From Halomonas icarae (lineage in GTDB: Bacteria > Pseudomonadota > Gammaproteobacteria > Pseudomonadales > Halomonadaceae), in NCBI RefSeq assembly GCF_009901955.1, contig NZ_WUTS01000001.1:3307637-3371636 (forward strand): DNA of 64,000 bases. Reading direction: 5' to 3'. The translations under genes and the position numbers were made by a program. The notes below the pieces were generated by a model, which ran no database searches, had not been told where the DNA came from, and saw nothing but the letters and a program-made list of their open reading frames with translations. Shown here in pieces: positions 29,492 to 38,937 of the stretch. How positions within the stretch are numbered: the first letter of the stretch is position 1; every line of letters starts with the position of its first letter.

Positions 29492-29547
29492 CCTATCCTC
29501 CTGATGGCTGCACTATACCCTGTGCAGCTATGGAGGGGGTCACTTCA

Positions 29548-29856
29548 GCCTCGAGGCGACTGCAGACAAGTGGTGACCGAAGTTGCTGAATGGGCAGCCG
29601 AACTAACTGCGCTGAGCTCGTGCCCAGCGACACTACGACTGAGGGTCCCACCATAGTGGCTGACGACCTCGGCTGCTCTGATTGCTTCAACCCGTTCCGA
29701 AAAAGTCATATATAGGCTTTTTCTAGCATATGCTAGCGGACTCTCACGCTACCGATGCAGCGCTTTGAGGACCGGGTCCGGCAGGAACGGCCTTCACGTG
29801 GCTCGATCAACGTCTTCACGAAGGAGTCAAGGTTAACCGAGCCTCCGGGGCTCGCC
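29548..29856. other. intergenic region between IS remnant and nhaC
   Basis: 309 bases without a credible gene. It contains a 14-base perfect palindrome CTAGCATATGCTAG at 29723-29736 in AT-rich surroundings, and the nhaC terminator hairpin near 29838. Nothing else was recognised. Confidence 0.5.
29838..29854 (-). terminator. hairpin after nhaC-family gene
   Basis: CGAGCC at 29838-29843 pairs with GGCTCG at 29849-29854; on the minus strand it lies 3 bases after the antiporter stop codon and is followed by GTTAACCTT. Confidence 0.55.
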
Positions 29857-31410
29857 TCAGTTCACCTTGGTCGCCACCCGCTTGCGGGGCGCTCCCCAAA
29901 GCAGCCTGAGTGCGATGGCAATGGTCAACAGCACGACCACGCCGCTGGCTCCTCCCAGCAGGGCGCTCCCCGTTAGCCCGGCGACGAAGAAGGCAACGAT
30001 ACCCGCACTGCCTGCGGTAAGCGCATAGGGCAGCTGAGTTCGTACGTGATCGATGTGGTCACAGGACGCCCCGGCAGAGGTGAGGATGGTGGTATCCGAG
30101 ATGGGCGAGCAGTGATCCCCGAAGATGCCGCCACTCAACACCGCCGCGATGGTCAACGCCAGCGACAGGTCCATGGCCGCCGCCACCGGCATGGCGATGG
30201 GAATCATGATGGCAAAGGTGCCGTAGGAGGTGCCGGTGGTAAAGGCCACCAGCGCCGCGATCACGAACAGCAGCACCGGCACCAGGCTGGGCGCCAGGCT
30301 CGCTTCGGCCAGGGTTACTAGATAGGCGGCGGTGCCAAGCTCGGAGGTCACGCTGCCGATCGACCAGGCCAGCGTCAGAATGATATAGACCAGGGTCATG
30401 CTCTTGATGCCATCGACCACGATATTCATGGCTTCCCGGAAATCGAACAGCTTCTGCAGCATGCCCATGGTCAGACCCACCACCACGGCCAACAGCGTCG
30501 CCAGCAGGATCGACAGCCCACCCTTGGCATTGCCTACCGCGGTGACCAGGTCATTCTCGGGGAAGTTACCGGTCCATAGAAACAGCGGCGGAATCATCAC
30601 CAACAGCACGCCGATCGGCACGAGCATATTGCGCTTGCGTGCCTGCTCCTCGTTCACGACGCTATCGCTGAGGGTGTGGCGCTCGGAGGGTGGCATGGCG
30701 CCGGCTGCCATGATCTCGCCGGTCGTGCGGGCACGATGCTCGGCCGCGGCCATGGGTCCGAAGTCCCACTGGGTAATGACCAGATAGGCGATCAGCCCGA
30801 GCGCCAGCCAGGCATAGAAGTTCAGCGGGATGGTCGACAGGTAGATCAGGTACTCGGAGCCACTGGCCCCCATATCGACCAGCTGCGTGCCGATCAGCCC
30901 CATCACGAACACCACCCAGGTGGATACCGGGCCAAGCAGACACATCGGCGCCGAGGTGGAGTCGACGATATAGGCCAGCTTTTCCCGGGAGACCTTCATC
31001 CTGTCGGTGATCGGGCGCATTACGCTGCCCACGGTCAGGGCGTTGAAGTAGTCCTCGAAGAAGATCAGGACCCCGAGCCCCATGGTCGCCCCCTGGGCGC
31101 CGCGCCGCGATGCCACCCGCGCCGAGATCCAGTGGGCAATCGCCTGGGCTCCTCCCGAACGTTCCAGCACTCCGATCAGGACGCCGAAGAGGCCACAGTA
31201 GATCAACACCGTCACGCTCCATTCATCACCCACGCTGGGGATGATGAAGGCATCGAAGGTGTCATAGAGCCCAACCGCAGGATTGCCCCCTGCCAGCATG
31301 GTGGCGCCCAGCCAGACCCCGCAGAAGAGGGCCGGAATCACGTTGCGCGTCATCAGCGCGAGTGCTATCGCCAATAACGGCGGCAGCAGGGAAAAGGCAC
31401 CGAAAGACAT
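29857..31410 (-). CDS. NhaC-family Na+/H+ antiporter
   Basis: 517 residues with about 12 membrane helices. Family segments are ALMTRNVIPALFCGVWLGA, GVLIFFEDYFNALTVGSVMRP, SAPMCLLGPVSTWVVFVMG, GTSYGTFAIMIPIAMP and GGIFGDHCSPISDTTILTS. NhaC-type carriers expel Na+ for protons, or exchange malate/lactate in some members; the substrate cannot be fixed from sequence. AAGGAGAG lies just before the ATG. In a halophile a Na+ role is most likely. Confidence 0.9.
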   Translation of the reverse strand: MSFGAFSLLPPLLAIALALMTRNVIPALFCGVWLGATMLAGGNPAVGLYDTFDAFIIPSVGDEWSVTVLIYCGLFGVLIGVLERSGGAQAIAHWISARVASRRGAQGATMGLGVLIFFEDYFNALTVGSVMRPITDRMKVSREKLAYIVDSTSAPMCLLGPVSTWVVFVMGLIGTQLVDMGASGSEYLIYLSTIPLNFYAWLALGLIAYLVITQWDFGPMAAAEHRARTTGEIMAAGAMPPSERHTLSDSVVNEEQARKRNMLVPIGVLLVMIPPLFLWTGNFPENDLVTAVGNAKGGLSILLATLLAVVVGLTMGMLQKLFDFREAMNIVVDGIKSMTLVYIILTLAWSIGSVTSELGTAAYLVTLAEASLAPSLVPVLLFVIAALVAFTTGTSYGTFAIMIPIAMPVAAAMDLSLALTIAAVLSGGIFGDHCSPISDTTILTSAGASCDHIDHVRTQLPYALTAGSAGIVAFFVAGLTGSALLGGASGVVVLLTIAIALRLLWGAPRKRVATKVN

Positions 31411-31456
31411 GACGGATGCTCTCCTTGGAATCTTGGTGGCGTTCTTGATGGCCGTG

Positions 31457-31500
31457 GTTGGTGGCGTAGTTGGTGGCGTAGTTGGTGGCGTAGTTGGCGC
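31457..31500. repeat. 12-base tandem repeat upstream of nhaC-family gene
   Basis: GTTGGTGGCGTA is repeated exactly at 31457-31468, 31469-31480 and 31481-31492, with a partial fourth copy to 31500. It lies 47 bases beyond the antiporter start, in its promoter/leader region. On the plus strand the repeats encode a GGVV-rich hydrophobic stretch in a 64-codon frame (31409-31603) that I consider unlikely to be a gene. Confidence 0.75.
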
Positions 31501-31566
31501 GGCCGGTTATCGATCAAGTCGCGGCCAACTCACGCCTGAAGGGGGAACCGGGGAGTCTTCGAAGGT

Positions 31567-32337
31567 TCAGGCGGCGTCGCGCGCCTTGCGAATGCGGTCG
31601 TAGGCGTTGCTGATCTCGCTGGTACGCTCCTTGGCCACCTCGCGCATGCTCTCTGGCAACCCCTTGGCGGCGAGCTTGTCGGGGTGATTCTGACTCATCA
31701 GGCGCCGATAGGCCTTCTTGACCTCGGCGTCACTGGCATCCTCCTCGACCCCCAGCACCCGGTAGGCATCGGCCAGGGTTGGGCCGCTGGCCGCACCACC
31801 CCCGGCCTGCTGACCGGCGCCATGCAGCATCGCCTCGACCTGAGCGATCTCCGCCTCGGAGCAGCCGAGTCCGCGCACTACCCGCATCAGCATCTCGCGC
31901 TCGGCGGGATGCAGGCGTCCGTCGGCGGCGATCGCCGCCAACTGTACCTGCAGGAATACCTGACGCAGCGCGGGCTGGCTTCCCAGCAGGCTGCGCACCT
32001 TCGCCAGCTCGGCATCCAGGTCGAAGTCGGCCGCCTTGCCGCGATTGAAGTCGGCCCGGGCCCTGGCTCGCTGGGTCTCATTCAGCCGCAGGCGCTCCCA
32101 CAGCTGCCGCGAGGCATCCAGCTCATCTTCGGTGACCTGGCCATCGGCCTTGCACAGGCAACCCATGACCGCAAAGGTCGAGGAGAGAAACTGCGCCTGG
32201 GAGGCGGCCAGCTTGCCCAGCATGCTGCGGCGCAGACGGGCGACGAGCCAGTAACCAAGCCCGCCACCGATAAGCGCCCCGACGAGCCCTCCGATCAGGT
32301 AGCCGAGGCCTGCGCCAATCAGAACAACGAACCACAT
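31567..32337 (-). CDS. djlA: co-chaperone DjlA-like (TerB plus J-domain)
   Basis: 256 residues: a glycine-rich N-terminal membrane helix (GAGLGYLIGGLVGALIGGGLGYWL), a central TerB-like helical domain (FAVMGCLCKADGQVTEDEL), and a C-terminal J-domain with the HPD motif (YRRLMSQNHPDKLAAKGLP). DjlA is an inner-membrane co-chaperone that stimulates DnaK and, in E. coli, the Rcs response. Its ATG overlaps the dxs stop (TGATG at 32335-32339), so it is coupled to dxs. Confidence 0.92.
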   Translation of the reverse strand: MWFVVLIGAGLGYLIGGLVGALIGGGLGYWLVARLRRSMLGKLAASQAQFLSSTFAVMGCLCKADGQVTEDELDASRQLWERLRLNETQRARARADFNRGKAADFDLDAELAKVRSLLGSQPALRQVFLQVQLAAIAADGRLHPAEREMLMRVVRGLGCSEAEIAQVEAMLHGAGQQAGGGAASGPTLADAYRVLGVEEDASDAEVKKAYRRLMSQNHPDKLAAKGLPESMREVAKERTSEISNAYDRIRKARDAA

Positions 32338-34313
32338 CAGCGCATCTCCTCTCTTGCGGTGGCGTCGACGGCCACCAGGCGACGCCGAATGGTGGCCTCG
32401 ATGCCATCGGCATCCAGGGCGCAATCGGCCAGCAGCTCCCCGGGTTTGCCGTGCTCGACGAAGGCGTCGGGCAGGCCGAGATTGAGCACCTCCCTGGAGA
32501 TTCCCTCGGCGGCCAGCAGCTCGTTGACGGCGCTACCGGCGCCACCGGCCACCACATTCTCCTCCAGGGTCACCAGCAGGTCATGGTCGGCTGCCGCCGC
32601 CAGTACCGCCTCGCGATCCAGGGGCTTCACCGAGCGCATATTGAGATGACTGGCATCGAGTCGCTCGGCCACTTCGGACGCCGGCGTATTGAGGCTGCCG
32701 AAGGCCAGCAGGGCCACCCGCCGCCCTCTCTCGGCGTCGCTCTCGCGGCGCAGCTGCGCCTGCCCGATGGGGGCCGGCTCAAGGTGGGCGGGAATCGCGG
32801 TGCCGGGGCCGGTACCCCGCGGGTAGCGAACCGCCGCGGGCCCGGGATGATGATAGGCCGCGCTGAGCATCGCCCGACACTCCGCCTCGTCGGCAGGCGC
32901 CAGCACCACCATGCCGGGCACGCAGCGCAGATAGGAGAGATCGAGGCTGCCGTGGTGGGTAGGGCCATCCTCGCCCACCAGACCGGCGCGATCGATGGCG
33001 AAGGTGACATCCAGTTCCTGCACCGCCACATCATGGATCAACTGGTCATAGCCACGCTGCAGGAAGGTCGAGTAGATCGCCACCACCGGCTTCATGGCCT
33101 CACAGGCCATGCCCGCCGCCAGGGTCACGGCATGCTGTTCGGCGATGGCCACATCGAAGTAGCGATCTGGGTAGGTCTGCGAGAAACGCACCATATCCGA
33201 TCCCTCGCGCATCGCCGGGGTGATACCGATCAAGCGCTGATCGGCGGCGGCCATATCGCACAGCCAGTCGCCGAAGACGCTGCAATACTTGCGCGGTTTG
33301 GGGGGCGGCGTGGAAGCCACGCCGTCGCTGCCCTGGGCGACCGGCTTGAGCGGTGGTGGGGTCGCGTTGTTCTCGCCCTTCTCCAGCTTGGTGATCGCGT
33401 GATAGCCGATGGGGTCGGCCTCGGCAGGCAGAAACCCCTTCCCCTTGCAGGTCCTGACATGCAGAAACTGCGGTCCCTCCAGATCACGCATATTGCGCAG
33501 AGTCTGCACCAGCAGAGGCAGGTCGTGACCATCGATGGGCCCGATATAGTTGAAGCCCATCTCCTCGAACAGGGTGGCCGGGCTGACCATTCCCTTCATG
33601 TGCTCTTCGGTGCGGCGTGCCAGCTCCAGCGCTCCAGGCAGATGCGACAGCACCCTCTTGCCGCCCTCGCGCATGGTGGTATAGGGCTTGCTGGTCAGGA
33701 TGCGTGCCAGGTAGCTGGCCATGCCGCCGACGTTCTCGGAGATCGACATCTCGTTGTCGTTGAGCACCACCAGCAGGTTGGCATCGACGTGGCCGGCATG
33801 GGCCAGGGCCTCGAAGGCCATCCCCGCAGTCAGGGCGCCGTCGCCGATGACCGCGCATACCCGCCGCCGCTCGCCGCGGGTGCGGGCGGCCAGAGCCATG
33901 CCGAGCGCCGCCGAGATCGAGGTGCTGGAGTGGCCGACACCGAAGGTGTCGAACTCCGACTCGGCGCGCCGCGGGAAGGCGGCGAGCCCGCCATAGTGGC
34001 GGATATTGGGCATCGCCTCGCGGCGCCCGGTAAGGATCTTGTGGGGGTAGGCCTGATGACCCACATCCCACACCAGGCGGTCATGGGGCGTCTCCAGCGC
34101 CTGGTGCAGGGCCACGGTGAGCTCCACGACGCCGAGGCCGGCTCCGAAGTGCCCCCCGGAGACCCCCACGCTATAGAGCAGGTAGGCGCGCAGCTCATCG
34201 GCCACCTGCGCCAGCTGCGCGGTGGACATGGCGCGCAGCGCCGCCGGAGTGTCCAGAGTGTCGAGCAGCGGCGTGGCCGGACGCTCGACGGGAATATCAT
34301 CGAACAGCTTCAT
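32337..34313 (-). CDS. dxs: 1-deoxy-D-xylulose-5-phosphate synthase
   Basis: 658 residues. Thiamine diphosphate motif [21 protein letters not shown]...[12 protein letters not shown], the [14 protein letters not shown] and [16 protein letters not shown] segments, and the transketolase-like C-terminal part ([22 protein letters not shown]) are all present. Dxs condenses pyruvate and glyceraldehyde-3-phosphate, the first step of the MEP isoprenoid pathway. I use [12 protein letters not shown] (34313) by homology; a GTG at 34340 overlapping ispA is the alternative. Operon order is xseB-ispA-dxs-djlA. Confidence 0.97.
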   Translation of the reverse strand: MKLFDDIPVERPATPLLDTLDTPAALRAMSTAQLAQVADELRAYLLYSVGVSGGHFGAGLGVVELTVALHQALETPHDRLVWDVGHQAYPHKILTGRREAMPNIRHYGGLAAFPRRAESEFDTFGVGHSSTSISAALGMALAARTRGERRRVCAVIGDGALTAGMAFEALAHAGHVDANLLVVLNDNEMSISENVGGMASYLARILTSKPYTTMREGGKRVLSHLPGALELARRTEEHMKGMVSPATLFEEMGFNYIGPIDGHDLPLLVQTLRNMRDLEGPQFLHVRTCKGKGFLPAEADPIGYHAITKLEKGENNATPPPLKPVAQGSDGVASTPPPKPRKYCSVFGDWLCDMAAADQRLIGITPAMREGSDMVRFSQTYPDRYFDVAIAEQHAVTLAAGMACEAMKPVVAIYSTFLQRGYDQLIHDVAVQELDVTFAIDRAGLVGEDGPTHHGSLDLSYLRCVPGMVVLAPADEAECRAMLSAAYHHPGPAAVRYPRGTGPGTAIPAHLEPAPIGQAQLRRESDAERGRRVALLAFGSLNTPASEVAERLDASHLNMRSVKPLDREAVLAAAADHDLLVTLEENVVAGGAGSAVNELLAAEGISREVLNLGLPDAFVEHGKPGELLADCALDADGIEATIRRRLVAVDATAREEMR

Positions 34314-34329
34314 GTGGGCATCTGTCGTG

Positions 34330-35220
34330 TCAGTGGTCACGCTCGATCATGTATCGGGCCAGCGCCAGCAGTGGGAGGGCGGACTCACCCAGCGGCGCCA
34401 GAGCGGCGGCGGCCTCCTCGACCAGCCCCGCCGCCCGGGCGCGAGCCCCATCGAGCCCCAGCAGGCTCGGGTAGGTGGGCTTGTCGCGGACGGCATCGGC
34501 ACCCGAGGCCTTGCCCAGGGTAGCCGTATCCCCGATCACATCGAGTACGTCGTCGTGGATCTGGAAGGCCAGGCCGATGGCCCGGGCGTAGGCGTCCAGG
34601 GCGTTCAGGCGCGCATCGTCCTCGGCCACCGCCACCAGCCCGCCCAGACGCACCGCGGCACGGATCAACGCCCCGGTCTTGTGAGCGTGCATGGTCGCCA
34701 GGGCCGCGACATCAGGGTGGCCGCCAACGGCCTCGAGGTCCAGGGCCTGGCCGGCCACCATGCCATCACGCCCCGATGCCTCGGCGAGGCTGGCGATCAT
34801 CGCCGCCAGCCGAGGATGCCGGGAGCGGGCAATCACCTCGAAGGCGAGCGATTGCAGCGCATCACCGGCGAGGATCGCCGCGGCCTCGTCATAGGCGCGG
34901 TGCACGGTCGGCTGGCCACGGCGCAGATCGTCGTCGTCCATGGCCGGCAGGTCATCGTGAACCAGCGAGTAGGCATGGATCAGCTCGATGGCCATGGCCG
35001 GGGCATCGAGGGCATCATCATCGGCTCCCAGGGCGCGGCCAGCGGCATACACCAGCACCGGACGCAGCCGCTTGCCCCCCACCAGCACGCCATGGCGCAT
35101 GGCGCCCTCGAGTCGCGGGGCGGGAGCGTCACGCTCGGCGAACAGTGCCTCCAGGCACGCATCCACGCGCGCACGATCCGCGGCCAACGCGGTCGTCAGG
35201 GTTTCAGCGTTCACTGTCAT
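34330..35220 (-). CDS. ispA: farnesyl diphosphate synthase IspA
   Basis: 296 residues. First aspartate-rich motif [17 protein letters not shown] and second motif [11 protein letters not shown] are intact; [14 protein letters not shown] is the conserved substrate-binding region. IspA condenses isopentenyl and dimethylallyl diphosphates into farnesyl diphosphate. Its start overlaps the xseB end by 17 bases and its end abuts dxs. Confidence 0.96.
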   Translation of the reverse strand: MTVNAETLTTALAADRARVDACLEALFAERDAPAPRLEGAMRHGVLVGGKRLRPVLVYAAGRALGADDDALDAPAMAIELIHAYSLVHDDLPAMDDDDLRRGQPTVHRAYDEAAAILAGDALQSLAFEVIARSRHPRLAAMIASLAEASGRDGMVAGQALDLEAVGGHPDVAALATMHAHKTGALIRAAVRLGGLVAVAEDDARLNALDAYARAIGLAFQIHDDVLDVIGDTATLGKASGADAVRDKPTYPSLLGLDGARARAAGLVEEAAAALAPLGESALPLLALARYMIERDH

Positions 35221-35494
35221 CCTCCGACGGCGGTGTGAAGGGCTCGAGCTCGATACCCCCCTGGGCGCCCTCGGTCAGGGCACGCACCTTGAGTTCCGCC
35301 TCGTCGAGGCGACGCTGGGCATCCCGCGTCAATCGCACCCCCTCCTCGAAGGCGGCAAGCGAGTCTTCCAGCGACAGCTCGCCGGACTCCAGACGCGCCA
35401 CCAGCCCCTCGAGCCGCTCGACGGTGGCGGCGAAGTCCGCGGAGGAGGCGTCATCGGCCTGTGGTTCCCGGGACCGCTCGTTGCGCTCAGCCAT
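35204..35494 (-). CDS. xseB: exodeoxyribonuclease VII small subunit
   Basis: 96 residues, with the conserved DFAATVERLEGLVARLESGELSLEDSLAAFEEG helix pair. XseB binds the XseA large subunit to form the single-strand-degrading exonuclease VII. It heads the xseB-ispA-dxs-djlA operon and is divergent from serA. Confidence 0.95.
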   Translation of the reverse strand: MAERNERSREPQADDASSADFAATVERLEGLVARLESGELSLEDSLAAFEEGVRLTRDAQRRLDEAELKVRALTEGAQGGIELEPFTPPSEDDSER

Positions 35495-35737
35495 GGTGCT
35501 CCTTTACCGCCCCCGATAGTTAGAAAGAGTTCGTTTAAAGGGCGACAGTATACACGCTCTCCCCGGGGGGTCGTCTCCCCACCGCTTGACGGCCCGAAGA
35601 TCCCCATGAACTTGCGCCTGACTCATATGAGCAGCGCAGCATTTTCATCCTGGCTCATCCGGTGGCTGTGATACGATAACCGCCTCACCAGTTTCTGACA
35701 CAGCATGCGGCTCGCGCCGGAAGGGGTTGATTCGACC

Positions 35738-36988
35738 ATGGCAAAGACGTCCCTGGACAAGAGCAAGATCAAGATCCTGCTTCTCGAGGGCATCCACCAG
35801 ACCGCGGTGGACAATCTTCGCAACGCCGGGTACTCGAATATCGAGCACCTACCCACCTCACTGGATGAAGCCGCGCTGATCGACAAGATCCGTGATGTCC
35901 ACTTCATCGGTATCCGTTCGCGCACTCAGCTCAACGAGCGAGTGTTCGACGCCGCCGAGAAGCTGGTGGCCGTAGGCTGTTTCTGCATCGGCACCAATCA
36001 GGTCGACCTCGATGCCGCCCTGGTGCGCGGCATCCCGGTATTCAATGCACCCTATTCCAATACCCGCTCGGTGGCCGAGCTGGTGCTGGCCGAGGCGATC
36101 ATGCTGCTGCGCGGCATCCCTGAAAAGAGCGCCCGCGCCCACGAAGGCGGCTGGCTCAAGAGCGCCAAGAACTCCCACGAGGCCCGCGGCAAGACCCTGG
36201 GCATCGTCGGCTATGGCAGCATCGGCTCCCAGCTATCGGTACTCGCCGAATCGCTGGGCTTCGACGTCATCTACTACGATGTGGTGGCCAAGCTGGGCAT
36301 GGGCAACGCCCGCCAGGTCGGCAGCCTAGAAGAGCTGCTGGTGAAGGCGGATGTAGTCAGCCTGCATGTTCCCGACTTACCCTCCACTCGCTGGATGATC
36401 GGCGCCGAACAGATCGCCTGCATGAAGCCGGGGGGCATTTTGATCAATGCCTCCCGCGGCAGCGTGGTGGTGATCGAGCCCCTGGCCGAGGCGATTCGCG
36501 AGGGGCGCCTCAACGGTGCCGCCGTGGATGTCTTCCCGGTAGAGCCCAAGGGCAATGACGAAGAGTTCGAGAGCCCGCTGCGCGGTCTGCCCAACGTCAT
36601 CCTGACCCCGCATATCGGTGGCTCGACCCTGGAAGCGCAGGAGAACATCGGCATCGAGGTCTCCGAGAAGCTGGCGACCTATTCCGATAACGGCACCACC
36701 GTCACCTCGGTCAACTTCCCCGAAGTGGCACTGCCGTCTCATCCGGGCAAGCATCGCCTGCTGCATATCCACGACAACGTGCCGGGCGTCATGTCGGAGA
36801 TCAACCGCGTGCTCTCCGAGAACAGCATCAACATCGCCGGCCAGTACCTGCAGACCAACGACAAGGTCGGCTACGTGGTCATCGATGTGGACAAGGCCTA
36901 CGGCCCCCAGGCGCTGGACGCCCTGCGCCAGGTGGCACACACCCTCAAGGTGCGCGTGCTCTACTCCGAGGGTGGCCAGGACATCTGA
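35738..36988 (+). CDS. serA: D-3-phosphoglycerate dehydrogenase
   Basis: 416 residues, the E. coli-type length with a C-terminal ACT domain. N-terminus MAKTSLDKSKIKILLLEG matches family starts, so ATG 35738 is preferred over 35705. NAD-binding GIVGYGSIGSQLSVLAESLG, catalytic R in INASRGSVV and H in TPHIGGSTLEAQENIG are visible; the ACT part is RLLHIHDNVPGVMSEINRVL. It makes 3-phosphohydroxypyruvate, the first step of serine synthesis, usually feedback-inhibited by serine. Confidence 0.97.
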   Translation: MAKTSLDKSKIKILLLEGIHQTAVDNLRNAGYSNIEHLPTSLDEAALIDKIRDVHFIGIRSRTQLNERVFDAAEKLVAVGCFCIGTNQVDLDAALVRGIPVFNAPYSNTRSVAELVLAEAIMLLRGIPEKSARAHEGGWLKSAKNSHEARGKTLGIVGYGSIGSQLSVLAESLGFDVIYYDVVAKLGMGNARQVGSLEELLVKADVVSLHVPDLPSTRWMIGAEQIACMKPGGILINASRGSVVVIEPLAEAIREGRLNGAAVDVFPVEPKGNDEEFESPLRGLPNVILTPHIGGSTLEAQENIGIEVSEKLATYSDNGTTVTSVNFPEVALPSHPGKHRLLHIHDNVPGVMSEINRVLSENSINIAGQYLQTNDKVGYVVIDVDKAYGPQALDALRQVAHTLKVRVLYSEGGQDI

Positions 36989-37020
36989 CCCCACCACACC
37001 AGCCGAGTACTCCACGCCTC

Positions 37021-37050
37021 GCCGCCGCGTCTTCCCGACGCGGCGGCTTG
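37021..37050 (+). terminator. terminator of serA
   Basis: GCCGCCGCGTC at 37021-37031 pairs with GACGCGGCGGC at 37037-37047 around TTCCC, followed by TTG...TTT. It starts 33 bases after the serA stop. Confidence 0.75.
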
Positions 37051-37159
37051 CGTTTGGAGGCAGAACAGGCCCTTCCCCGGTCAATATGCGCAGACACGGC
37101 CAGGTGCGTTAGGCTGTGACACGGCTCTCACAGTACCCAAACAACAACAGGAGACTCCC

Positions 37160-37948
37160 ATGAGCGAAACGACCCCACCGGTGCTGCGCCACGATGCCGA
37201 CGGCGTGACCACCCTGACCCTCAACCGCCCGGGTAGCTTCAATGCTCTCTCCGAGGAGATGCTCGAAGCGCTGGGCACCGAGCTCGAGCAGCTGGCCGAC
37301 GACGGCGCCGTACGCTGCGTGGTGCTCGCCGCCGAGGGGCGCGCCTTCTGCGCCGGCCACGATCTCAAGCAGATGCGCTCCCATGGAGACGACCGCGACT
37401 ACTTCCAGGCGCTCTTCATCCGTTGCGCCAACGTGATGCAGGCCATCGTCGAGTTGCCGGTACCGGTAATCGCCCGGGTTCAGGGCATCGCCACAGCGGC
37501 GGGCTGCCAGCTGGTGGCGAGTTGCGACCTGGCGGTGGCGGCGCGCTCGGCACGCTTCGCCGTCTCCGGCATCAACGCCGGTCTGTTCTGCTCCACCCCC
37601 GCAGTGGCGCTATCGCGTAACGTGGCCCGCAAGCACGCCATGGAGATGCTGCTTACCGGCGACTTCATCGACGCCGACACTGCCCGCGACTGGGCGCTGA
37701 TCAACCGCGTCGCCGATGACGAGCGGCTCGACGAAGCGGTAGCCGAGCTTGCCACCAGCATCTGCGCCAAGAGCGCGGTGGCGGTACGCACCGGCAAGGC
37801 GATGTTTCAACGCCAGCTGCGCATGCCCCTGGACGAGGCCTACAGCTTCGCCGGCGATGTGATGGCCGGCAACATGCTGGCGGAGGACGTCGCCGAAGGC
37901 ATCGATGCCTTTATCGAGAAGCGCCGCCCCGTATGGCAGGACCGCTGA
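37160..37948 (+). CDS. enoyl-CoA hydratase/isomerase (crotonase) family protein
   Basis: 262 residues of the crotonase fold: LTLNRPGSFNALSEEM, RAFCAGHDLKQM (oxyanion-hole/CoA loop), GIATAAGCQLVASCDLAVAARSA and the C-terminal helices. The position of the two catalytic glutamates of true hydratases reads SGINAGLFCSTPAVALSR here, without glutamate. It resembles the ECHDC3-like subgroup, whose reaction is not established. AGGAGA precedes ATG. The IclR gene follows 103 bases later. Confidence 0.85.
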   Translation: MSETTPPVLRHDADGVTTLTLNRPGSFNALSEEMLEALGTELEQLADDGAVRCVVLAAEGRAFCAGHDLKQMRSHGDDRDYFQALFIRCANVMQAIVELPVPVIARVQGIATAAGCQLVASCDLAVAARSARFAVSGINAGLFCSTPAVALSRNVARKHAMEMLLTGDFIDADTARDWALINRVADDERLDEAVAELATSICAKSAVAVRTGKAMFQRQLRMPLDEAYSFAGDVMAGNMLAEDVAEGIDAFIEKRRPVWQDR

Positions 37949-38051
37949 CCCCCTGCGACAAGAGTTAATGGAAGCGATTTCCGAAGGCGCGACAGACACC
38001 TGTCGACAGGGTATCCTGTGCCGGCGAAGCCAAGCCATAAGGAGCAGCAGG

Positions 38052-38879
38052 GTGAGTGAAGTGAAGCGCAGAACGGCGGGGCGTCCCGCGGGGTCGGGCA
38101 AGGCCAGCGGCGGCCATAGCCAGTCGCTGGTGCGCGGCCTTAATCTTCTGGAACGCCTGGCCGGGCACCCCGGAGGCCTGGCACTCTCGGAGCTCGCCGA
38201 ACAAGCCGACCTGGCCCCCTCCACCACTCACCGCCTGCTGCAGGCGCTGCAGAGTCAGGGGTTCATCACTCAGGATAGCGAGCTCGGCGTGTGGAAGGTC
38301 GACGTCAAGACCTTTCGCATCGGCAACAGCTTCCTCGAGGCCCGAGACTTCGTCGGCACCAGCCGTCCCTTCCTGCGCCGGCTCACCGACCAGACCGGCG
38401 AAACGGCCAACCTCGGCATCCGCGACGGCGGCACCGCGGTGTTCCTCGCCCAGAGCGAGTCGCCGCAGATGATGCGCATGATCACCCGCCTCGGCTCCCG
38501 TGCCCCGCTGCACGCTTCGGGGGTGGGCAAGGCATTGATGGCCTGGCTCCCCGAGGAGGAGCTCGAGCGGGTCCTTATCGAGCGCGGCCTGCCTCGGGTC
38601 ACCGAGAACACCCTGCACACCCCCGGGAGCCTGCGCGAGGGCCTGGCGGAGATTCGCCAGCTGGGTTTCGCCTGCGACCGCGAGGAGCATGCCATCGGTC
38701 TGCACTGCGTGGCCGCCTGCATCCACGATGAGCACGGCACCCCGCTGGCCGCCCTCTCAGTCTCCGGCCCGGTAGCGCGCATCCCGGAAGCACGCCTGCT
38801 GGAGCTGGGTGCCCTGGTGCGCGATACCGCCGCGGAGATTACCGCTCGATTGGGTGGGCGTATTCCGCAATCGTGGTAA
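38052..38879 (+). CDS. IclR family transcriptional regulator
   Basis: 275 residues. Winged helix at about 25-80 (SLVRGLNLLERLAGHPGGLALSELAEQADLAPSTTHRLLQ) and a GAF-like effector domain with RAPLHASGVGKALMAWL and GFACDREEHAIGLHCVAACIHD. IclR repressors of this type control aromatic-acid genes; HmgR of Pseudomonas putida, which represses the homogentisate genes, belongs to this family, so this could control hmgA 7.6 kb away, but the adjacent crotonase gene is an equal candidate. GTG 38052 is chosen because AAGGAG lies 7 bases upstream. Confidence 0.88.
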   Translation: MSEVKRRTAGRPAGSGKASGGHSQSLVRGLNLLERLAGHPGGLALSELAEQADLAPSTTHRLLQALQSQGFITQDSELGVWKVDVKTFRIGNSFLEARDFVGTSRPFLRRLTDQTGETANLGIRDGGTAVFLAQSESPQMMRMITRLGSRAPLHASGVGKALMAWLPEEELERVLIERGLPRVTENTLHTPGSLREGLAEIRQLGFACDREEHAIGLHCVAACIHDEHGTPLAALSVSGPVARIPEARLLELGALVRDTAAEITARLGGRIPQSW

Positions 38880-38882
38880 CAA

Positions 38883-38908
38883 AATGCCCGGCATTGATGC
38901 CGGGCATT
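38883..38908. terminator. bidirectional terminator between iclR-type and marR-type genes
   Basis: AATGCCCGGCA at 38883-38893 pairs exactly with TGCCGGGCATT at 38898-38908 around TTGA. It separates the convergent IclR and MarR genes. Confidence 0.8.
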
Positions 38909-38937
38909 GACCATAAAATGTGCAAAGACAGATACGG

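Larger units (their letters stand above)
28779..29547 (-). mobile_element. truncated IS3-family insertion sequence
   Basis: An orfA/orfB pair of IS3 type with a preserved left terminus: reading the minus strand from 29547, TGAAGTGACCCCCTCCA is a typical IS3-family end. The other end is missing, because orfB breaks off after the first catalytic aspartate region. Sequence next to the break (GACACCAGTCTGACGGACAC, 28761-28780) resembles another element's end, so a second event may have removed the rest. No target duplication can be defined. Confidence 0.75.

Noticed and set aside
31409..31603. 64-codon plus-strand frame with a GGVV-rich hydrophobic stretch
   Set aside because: It overlaps the nhaC start and the djlA end on the other strand; its hydrophobicity comes from the 12-base tandem repeat and it has no convincing ribosome site.
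32451..34523. 690-codon plus-strand frame opposite dxs
   Set aside because: Antisense shadow of dxs and ispA, both of which are certain.
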